The notes under the pieces are model-generated. The model was not told the origin of the DNA. It did no database searches and was given only the letters and a program-made list of their open reading frames with translations. Positions 57,301 through 64,000 of a DNA stretch of 64,000 bases are shown here, one piece after another. The stretch's first letter is position 1. Each line of letters opens with the position of its first letter. The position numbers and the translations under genes were made by a program. This stretch comes from Lottia gigantea (lineage: Eukaryota; Mollusca; Gastropoda; Lottiidae), in contig NW_008709889.1 in assembly GCF_000327385.1 (NCBI RefSeq), forward strand, positions 1,362,353 to 1,426,352, given 5' to 3'.

Positions 57301-59104
57301 GGTTTTACTCATTCTAGATTACACTGGACTTATTCTAGATTTTAAAATTTAAATCGATCGGTTCCCTTTGTTCAGAGTGTACTTAAGTAAATATTATAAT
57401 TTGGATATTGAATTTATTCTAGTTTAATATTCACAAATATAATACGACGTATCGATCGACTCAACAAACAAACAAACAAACAAACCACTCATAGCATATT
57501 ATTATAACAAGGTTTTAATCTTCATCTGTTCGCTGTTCTGTGCAGAAAGTCCTTCTTTGGTGTTCAAACTTCAGATGACGAAATAATGTATATGAAGCAG
57601 AAAACTTTGTAAATTTAAACTTATTTTTATGCATATATACACGTTTCCGCCCGAGTGTTTAATTTAACTCATTCAAGCCGTGATGATATTGTTTTGAAGA
57701 TGACATATATTTATCACTGATGTGGTCAACAATTAAGAATTAAGGTCACAAAAACATTTTTTTATTTTGCGACCGGGTTGTAACTATATTTTCCACAAGG
57801 CCATAACAACATATTTATCTTAGAATTATGCACAAGCAGATTACTCTTATTGTTTTAATTATAAATCAAATAACTCTCAAAAAAGTATTAGTAAGTGGCC
57901 TGTACCTACAGGTGATTTTACCATGTAAACTTTAACCAATATTTTATCAACACGCTTGAGCAACAGAGGTTCACAAGTTTAATTTAAGAAAATGATAAAC
58001 CATATAAAAATACATGCGTTAAAGTAAACATTGACTAAATTCAAACATAATAGTTTTGAACACTCTATTTTATACAACTTTGAACAGTCACTTGATAATT
58101 TCTTGGTGGACCAATCCAAATGCATACAAAAATTAAGCATATTGTACAAATCTGAATCATGTAGGCCTACACAGAATCTAAGAAATGTCAATGTTATCGG
58201 AGTAAACGATACTTGAATCATTGTTGTCTACTACATTTAATTCAAATTGTGTTGTTTAGGTCAAAAGACGTTCATCAAAATTTGCTTAAAGTAAACAAAA
58301 AATTATGATAACATCGATTGGACATTGCATTGTATAAGCTACTTATAAAACTGCTTCTAAATTTATTCATTTTAGTGGAAGATGATATTTTGGAAGATTT
58401 TGTAAGTGGGAGGCCAAACGTAATAAACCTTCATTTTTTATATGATAAAAGGGTAGATTGAAATTCTCATCTGAGATATACATACCTGTATTTGTTTCTC
58501 TCTGAAAGGCTGAAATTAAATAAAACAAAGATATTAATGAACAGAATACTTTATTCGAAGAAACATGAATCTGACAAGGGATCAAATGGAAAAGGTTCTG
58601 CTGGTGTATCTCGGATAATCATAATCACTCAGCACCATTTGACCAAGTACCAAGCTGATTTTTGATGAAATGTTCCTGTCCATCCATTTCCGTTTTCCGT
58701 GGAAAGTTAATTCTCATTACGAATATGTATGAATTCAAATTTAATATTCACGAAGCATTGTATGAAGATGTTGGAATTTTACATCCAAAATAATATATTA
58801 CAAATAGTTCTACTTTAATTTCATAAATTTGTTTAAAATAGAAAAACAAAATCAATAATTGCTATGATTGATCGAATTAATTTTATGCTAGGAAATCGAC
58901 CGACGTGTCTTTTAAACATGTTGAAGTTGATAAAGGAAGCTGACAAAAGGTATAAATAAAAGAAACTTCTAACTCTCCTCAATGGTACACAAGAATGTTA
59001 AAAATCTGTTGATATATTAAATAAACAAAGCCATAAAAATAATCATGAACCTTACCACCAGCGTTTGAAACGAGTAAAATTGCTACAATAATCCGAAAAT
59101 CCAT
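42382..59104 (-). CDS. VWDE: VWDE-like von Willebrand factor D and EGF domain protein, 20 exons, membrane-anchored
   Basis: Exons in order: 59104-59056, 58509-58486, 56435-56226, 54771-54607, 54286-54027, 53751-53665, 52601-52248, 52040-51955, 49809-49746, 49205-49017, 48748-48543, 48385-48353, 48189-47886, 47015-46857, 46448-46268, 45977-45787, 45439-45167, 44986-44836, 42807-42693 and 42430-42382. All GT-AG; phases close at 1,049 aa. Domains: signal peptide MDFRIIVAILLVSNAG; a uromodulin-type module with GEPSIILYTGSAP and LRHCGTLNPIYL; a beta-rich region ending near IEILTPNV; a VWD domain from about 398 (CDPHMRTFGGKSYEHQ) to about 560; a possible furin site RRKR at 666-669; one eight-cysteine EGF at 778-804; one membrane span at about 1008-1030; and a short basic tail. 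Order and motifs match vertebrate VWDE, which has more EGF repeats and, as far as I know, no membrane span. The weakest links are exon 6 (donor GTTCTT) and exon 12. An AATAAA overlaps the stop. Confidence 0.87.
42960..44760. repeat. 27-bp minisatellite in VWDE intron 18
   Basis: About 66 tandem units of plus-strand consensus gagctaccttacagtaattg + taatgtg, with blocks of a tagtagtatata variant that form a longer higher-order pattern near 43.3-43.9 kb. In the sense of the gene each unit reads CTGTAAGGTAGCTC, a GTAAGG donor-like word. The array starts about 75 bp after the exon 18 donor. Plus-strand open frames here (repeating NCNVELPYS) exist only because 27 is a multiple of three. Confidence 0.95.
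47251..47793 (-). mobile_element. TATACGCCCAC element, copy I, inverted, VWDE intron 13
   Basis: The terminal palindrome (aagatagcttgccaggcaag) and reversed right end (tacgcccactggcagctttg) lie at the left. Core repeats run to about 47793 (caattgtggacggacgg), where the left hairpin end is missing. Confidence 0.7.
50000..50340. other. Simple repeat and possible retroposon tail, VWDE intron 8
   Basis: AT-rich diverged repeats (tattttgtatataatatatt words) end in cgtatagtacttgaataaac followed by an (att)n run at about 50298-50320. A microsatellite directly after such a segment suggests a LINE or SINE 3' tail, but no RT frame is visible. Confidence 0.35.
50621..51682. mobile_element. Foldback transposon with ~245-bp inverted repeats, VWDE intron 8
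   Basis: Positions 50621-50866 and 51440-51682 are inverted copies, with words gccaaaaatat, aatctcgctcaacaaatctt, gacgacagatgtcgct and aagatatagactatagatag. About 570 bp lies between, without a recognisable frame. Long inverted arms with a short middle mark a non-autonomous foldback-type DNA element. Target duplications were not identified. Confidence 0.8.
53290..53622 (-). repeat. ~300-bp dispersed repeat in VWDE intron 6
   Basis: Inverted counterpart of 16348-16650 in DBF4 intron 10, with full-length similarity (ggataaataccagtttgtct; ttgtttatccagactgtac). Confidence 0.65.
54842..56258. repeat. 40-bp minisatellite made of copies of the VWDE exon 3 splice donor
   Basis: About 35 head-to-tail units of 40 bp fill the start of intron 3. 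The plus-strand consensus is gtatcacagtgtcttacctt + gtagttaaattgggtttata. In gene sense each unit reads AACCCAATTTAACTACAAG then GTAAGACACTGTG. The last unit (about 56212-56251) is the exon 3 end itself, coding LNPIYLQ and then GTATGA, and differs from the consensus at about 5 of 40 positions. The array thus grew from an exon-intron junction. Confidence 0.95.
57140..57490. other. Low-complexity stretch in VWDE intron 2
   Basis: Repeated ttctagatt/attgcaatt words (57200-57345) and a short (aaac)n microsatellite at about 57466-57485. The rest of introns 1 and 2 (56436-59055 outside exon 2) shows no gene or clear repeat. Confidence 0.4.
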
Positions 59105-59850
59105 CTTGTCACTTTCAGCAATCTTTCGGTTTGAAACAATGTGAAAAATATCAATAGGATGTTTCTTTCTTTTGCAAAACTACACCTACCGGATCTGATG
59201 TGATTCACAAACACACATTTTTTTATGGCGTTGCTTGTTGTAGTACAGTAGTATACAAAGGTCACGTATTCATTGTTCAGGTTGGCTAGATATAGGTCGA
59301 GAAATAGTTCAATTAACAATTAAAATCATTTATGTCCCAGAATATGAATTGTAGAAAAAGGTTGCTAACTGTACTTATGAGCATTAAGGGTGAATCTTGC
59401 TTTGATTATGTGTGGCTTCACAATCATTATTAGTTGAATCACTGTGGAAAATATCTATGGCATAATTATATAATTCCATGTCAAGCTATTACGAACTTCG
59501 CACTAATACCTTGACTACAATAGCCACTATTCGTGCATCACGGATTGCAGCAATTTGGTTAGATTGTACGCTTGCGAAAACAGCTAATTAGGGACGTTTT
59601 TCAAAGGCCATGTAAAACAGCTAGTAGCAGTAGAAGGGCCAGTAATAAAAATACATGTAGTATAGAAAAGCAACAATGTTGTGCGAGTATCAGTGGGGAA
59701 GAGCTCAAAGGCGTCTATTAAAAGCCACAGTATCAGTTATATGGCCAGTAATAATAATACTATAGAAAAGCAGCATCCAATCCAACTGTTGTGGTGATAA
59801 TAGCAATGTGGAAGGCCTCAAGGGCGTTTTTCAAAGGTCCTGTATAACAT
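59105..59850. other. Upstream region of the VWDE-like gene with MITE relics
   Basis: This should contain the promoter. At about 59480-59660 is a relic of the family with the 9-bp target duplication (tgtcaagctattacgaactt). From 59590 to 59845 two diverged direct repeats (ggccagtaataa, tatagaaaagca) occur. No reading frame is supported. Confidence 0.45.
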
Positions 59851-59853
59851 CTG

Positions 59854-60963
59854 TTTTTTATACGCCCATCCGTCCACAATTTCTCGTAAACACTCTACAA
59901 GACATAATTATTGACGGATTTTGACAAAACTTAGTGTTAGTGTTCGTAATCAACATATTGAAAATCAGAAGAATCGAAAATTATTTAGTTATTGCCCTTG
60001 CTCTTGAAAACGCTTTCAATTTTTAGCTCGTAAACACTCTAGAAGGCACAATTCTTGATGGATTTTGACGAAACTTAGCATGAGTGTTTGTAATCACCCA
60101 AGGATAAACCCTATTGAAAATCAGAAAAATTGAAAAAAATATATTTAGTATGAGTTATTGCCCTTGTTCTTGAAAACGCGTTCAACTTTAAGCTCATAAA
60201 CACTCTCGCAGGCACAATTCTTGACAAATTTTGACGAAACTTGGTGTGAGTGTTCGTTATCGCCTAAGGATGAACCCTATCGAAAATCAGAAGAATCGAA
60301 TATTTAGTAGGAGTTACTGCTCCTGTTCTCGAGAACGCGTTTAATATTTAGCTCGTAAACACTCTATAAGGCACAATTCTTGACGAATTTTGACGAAACT
60401 TGGTGTGGGTGTTCGTTATCACCCAAGGATGAACCCCATAAAAAGCAGAAGAATCGAAATTATTTAGTAGGAGTTACTGCCCCTGTTCTTGAGAACGCGT
60501 TCAATTTTTAGCTCGTAAACATTCTGGAAGATTTTGACGACACTTGGTGAAATTGTTTATTATCATCCATGGATAAACCCTATCGAAAATCATAAAAATC
60601 GAAAAATGTTTCATAGGAGTTATTGCCCTTGTTCTTGAAAACGCTTTCAAATTTTAGCTCTTAAACACTAAAAGGCATGATTCCTGCCGGATTTTGACAA
60701 AACTTGGTTTTAGTATTCAGTACCGCACTGAAGGTTAGATATTTGCCTTCTAGTTTCACGTGCTAAAAATTGAACACGTTTTCAAGAACAAGGGCAATAA
60801 CTCATACTCAATACTATTTAGTATCGCCCTAAAGAGTTCAAAAGAAGTGTATGACTGAAGGTTAAATATTTCATACTGGTAATTGTTACTGTACTGCCAA
60901 ATATTTTTATTCAAAATCAAAGCTGCCAGTGGGCGTATATTACCTTGCCTGGCAAGCTATCTT
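59854..60963 (+). mobile_element. TATACGCCCAC element, copy J
   Basis: About six core repeats of roughly 150 bp (ctcgtaaacactctagaagg, tgacgaaacttggtgtg, cccaaggatgaaccc) lie between a left end lacking the second half of its hairpin and an intact right end (ctgccagtgggcgtatatta, cttgcctggcaagctatctt). Confidence 0.75.
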
Positions 60964-61509
60964 TACAAATTTAATTCATTTTCGTCACATTTTCAATAAG
61001 AGAATAAAGGCAGAAAAACTTTAATCACCAACGGCACATTATTACTTTCTCTACATTGCTTCTCTTTTTTTCGTGAAGTGATCGCCTATATACTGGAAAT
61101 TTCTATTTTTCCATTAATTGTTTTTAATTAACTTTTATGCGTTTTCCCAAGCCCCTGGGGTCTAATTAGAAGGAAATGTCCAAAACTTGGGCAAAATTTA
61201 TTTGCATTTGAACACTTTTCGTGCAATGGTCCCGTACACTGAAAAATTCCAATAATTGTTATTAGCTAGTTTTAACAATGGATATCAACTGAAACTTCTT
61301 TTTTGAATGTCATAGAAAGTAGCACGACATTTATCCTTGGGGAGTTTTTTTTCCCGGTTGCAAATGTAAACACACCATCCACAAACTTGCGCATATAGAA
61401 TATTTTCTTTCGAAAGCTATACCTTCCTTGAAACTAAAATTCCCAACCAAATGCCGGTGGTGCTGAGAGGCACGGACAAGTATTGACTGTTCTGCAAAAG
61501 GCGATAATT

Positions 61510-62135
61510 TCAATAGTGTTGGGTCTTTTCCGACTGCTTAGACACCAAGGAGTTGGAAAAACACATAAAGCAAAGTAAAAACGATTACATAAAAAAATGG
61601 ACATTTCCACTTCAAAGGGACAGCTGCACTAAAAGTGCGCATATGCAAATAAATTTTTATCTTAAAAACTTACAAAGCTACAAAGCTGAAATTTGCTGGC
61701 CATATGCACATTGGCTATCTGGACATTTGAGAAAAAACAGAACTCAAATATCTGCCATAGGTTAGGAATAAAGGTAGGAAATGTGGGCGATTTTCCGCTC
61801 TATAGGCCACATTGGCCGAAACTGCCAAGGGACCTAACGTTGCTAAACAACTCAATATTGCCCAAGTGTTGTTTCTTTTCCGTCTGCCTAGACCCCAAAG
61901 AGTTAGAAAAACGCACAAAAGCAAAATAAAAACGATTACAGCAAAAAAATGGACATTTCCACTTCAAAGGGACTGCTGCACTAAAAGTGCGCATATGCAA
62001 ATAAATTGCTGTCTTAAAAACTTACAAAGCTGAAATTTGCTGGCCATATGCTTATTGGCTCGCTAGACATTTGGGAAAAAACAGAACTCAAATAGCTGCC
62101 ATAGGTTAGGAATTAGGGTAGGAAATGTGGGCGAT
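61510..62135. repeat. Two tandem ~350-bp repeats
   Basis: The second unit starts about 350 bp after the first. Shared words are cttttccg, aaaaaatggacatttccact, tgcactaaaagtgcgcatat and gaaatttgctggccatatgc. Open frames on both strands are chance results of the repeat. Confidence 0.7.
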
Positions 62136-62204
62136 GGGATGCCATTATTTTATTGCCAGATACAGCCTTATTGATAATTGTCAGGAACAAAACTTTATAG
62201 TTCC

Positions 62205-62990
62205 ACTTAGTGCCATGTACAACAACATGTCAGCTCAGTGACCCACATGTCCAACAACAGGCCTTCAAAGATATTGCTATATCGTGCATATAAGCCAAAT
62301 TTCACCCACTTCAGTATACTACCTCTACCGGAAGTGATGATTAGAATTGTTTCATCTTTTGGTAATGTAACCCTTAGACATCGACAATGACTCTCATGGA
62401 CTATGAGTCAGCTCAGTGACCCAGATGACCGACAACTGGCCTTCAAACATATCGTTATATCGTGTATATAAGCCAAATTGCACACATCTCAGTATTATAC
62501 CTCTACCGGAAATGATGATTAGAATCGTTTCATATTTTGGTATTGTAACCCTTAGACATCGATAATGACTCCTAGGGACTATGAGTCAATCCAGTGACCC
62601 ACATGTCCAACAACAGGCCTTCAAACATATCGCTATATAAGCCAAATTTCACCCACTTCAGTATAATACCTCTACCGGAAGTGACGGTTAGAATTGTTTC
62701 CTCTTTTGGTAATGTAATCCTTAGACATCGACAATGACTCCTAGGGACTATGAGTCAGTCCAGTGACCCACATGTCCAACAACAGGCCTGCAAAGATATC
62801 GCTATATCGTGGATATAAGCCAAATTTCACCCACTTCAGTATACTACCTCTACCGGAAGTGATGATTAGAATTGTTTCATCTCTTGGTAATGTAACCCTT
62901 AGACATCGACAATGACTCTCAGGGACTATGAGTCAGCTCAGGTAGACTTCCGGTAGAGGTATAATACTGAAGTGTGAGCAAATTTTACAC
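62205..62990. repeat. ~178-bp tandem repeats ending in an inverted piece
   Basis: Four units share cccacatgtccaacaacagg, ccacttcagtata, cctctaccggaagtgatgat and cttagacatcgacaatgact. Right after the last unit (62945-62975) the words acttccggtagaggtataat and actgaagtg appear inverted. Confidence 0.8.
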
Positions 62991-63279
62991 GAAATATTGT
63001 GGTTTTTAAAGTCGTTTCTGGCAATATGTGTCACTGGGATGGCTCATAGTCTCGAAAGACATTCTCTATGTTTGTTGGTCACAGTATTAATAAATGAAAC
63101 AGTTCCGATTATCAAATCTGATTTGGGTATGATACTGACATGTTTGGGCCTCATATATCGGTTACTTGTAGCGTAAGGTACTTTACAGTATTCATGGAAT
63201 TTTGTAGAAAGGGTACGAAACGTCCAAACTGTTCGAAACAAATATTCAATTCGTAAGAAGTATCAAAAAATTAGATTAA

Positions 63280-64000
63280 GGGCTTCGTCCCTAATTTTTT
63301 GGCCAATTTTTGTGGCCAATGGCCAATTTTTATGGCCGGTCAGTGGGTGTGTACAAAGGAAAGAATTTAATTATGAATTACAATATTATGACAAAAAACG
63401 ATATTTTCTATACAATAGAATCTCTCATAGGCTCATAGTACATTCTTCAGATAAAGATGGTGCAATCAGGAACGTTAATATAAAAAAAAATTCAATATAA
63501 TGGAATTTTCATGGTTAACTGTTTAAAATATTTTAAAATATGGCCAATTCTTTCAGATAGAAATATGAATGAAATTTTTGGTGCCAGTGAGGTCCTGAAA
63601 TGCCAATCTGACATATTTAGGTGTACAATGGGGAGAAATGTTCTTTATTCCTGTAATTTCTCAAATATGGCCAGTGATGGATATCCAATATGGAGGACTG
63701 GCCAGTCAAAGACGAAGTTCCTACATGGCCAATTTTTGCACAGTCCACAGTAATGGGGGTGGGGCAGATTTTTTAATGGAATTGGCACAAACTCAATCAC
63801 ATAGTGCCTTCAGACCTGTGAATATCTCCAAAATTCCAACATAAAGGTATTTTCATGCCTAAATCTGTCACTGGCCAGTCAATGACGAAGCCCCTACATG
63901 GCCAATTTTTGATATATGGCAAATTTTTTCCTACGGTCTGCTATGGAATTATGAATGACATTTTTGGTGCCATTGAGGTCCTGAGATGCCCCGTTACTGT
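63280..64000 (+). repeat. Dispersed repeat with ggccaattttt words
   Basis: Diverged internal repeats (atggccaatttttg, gaggtcctgaaatgcc / gaggtcctgagatgcc, ccagtcaaagacgaag / ccagtcaatgacgaag). Inverted relatives lie at 40541-40925. It runs off the right edge and no gene is supported. Confidence 0.55.

Noticed and set aside
59083-59319. Minus-strand 78-residue frame covering the VWDE start
   Set aside because: It is in a different frame from the signal peptide beginning at 59104, which connects in phase to the downstream exons.
61553-62033. Cluster of 60-80-residue frames on both strands
   Set aside because: All fall in the duplicated 350-bp unit and repeat its words; none shows a protein family.

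Overview
The window is animal nuclear DNA: AT-rich, with multi-exon genes that have GT-AG introns, many interspersed repeats and long tandem arrays. The gene content and the repeat families (tRNA-headed SINE, pogo/Tigger relic, LINE relic, abundant elements with TATACGCCCAC ends) fit a lophotrochozoan, most likely a mollusc. The organism is inferred from style, not from a search.

Layout. 1-2.0 kb: no gene seen. 2.0-3.3 kb (-): intronless WDR74/NSA1, a nucleolar WD40 ribosome-assembly factor. 4.3-20.0 kb (+): an 11-exon DBF4 gene, the regulatory subunit of CDC7 kinase, predicted at 1,445 aa with a very long C-terminal exon; its introns are full of transposon relics. 20.8-23.0 kb: a cluster of three TATACGCCCAC elements. 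23.2-27.7 kb (-): six-exon EEF1B2, the nucleotide-exchange factor of translation elongation factor 1. 28.0-28.6 kb (+): intronless ARL2BP, divergent from EEF1B2 with about 356 bp between start codons. 30.5-40.0 kb: a broken adintovirus/Polinton-like fossil with capsid, protein-primed polymerase, protease, integrase, PLA2-like and fibre-like parts between inverted terminal remnants. 40-42 kb: repeat relics, including a LINE fragment and a short inverted-repeat transposon with a 9-bp target duplication. 42.4-59.1 kb (-): a 20-exon VWDE-like gene of 1,049 aa with signal peptide, uromodulin-type N-terminal module, VWD domain, EGF domain, one membrane span and a short tail. 59.1-64 kb: repeats only.

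The exon chains of DBF4, EEF1B2 and VWDE were assembled by hand from splice sites and phase. Each closes in frame (4,338, 669 and 3,150 nt).

The most unusual signal is in VWDE. A 40-bp tandem array of about 35 units fills the start of intron 3, and its last unit is the real exon 3/intron 3 junction. The array is therefore an amplified 5' splice site, and most units carry a donor closer to consensus than the gene's own. A second, unrelated 27-bp array of about 66 units lies just after exon 18 of the same gene and also repeats a sense-strand GTAAGG. Other points are a transposon end serving as the polypyrimidine tract of DBF4 exon 3, a perfect 51-bp foldback about 9 nt inside EEF1B2 intron 1, and a long Chiffon-like DBF4 tail.
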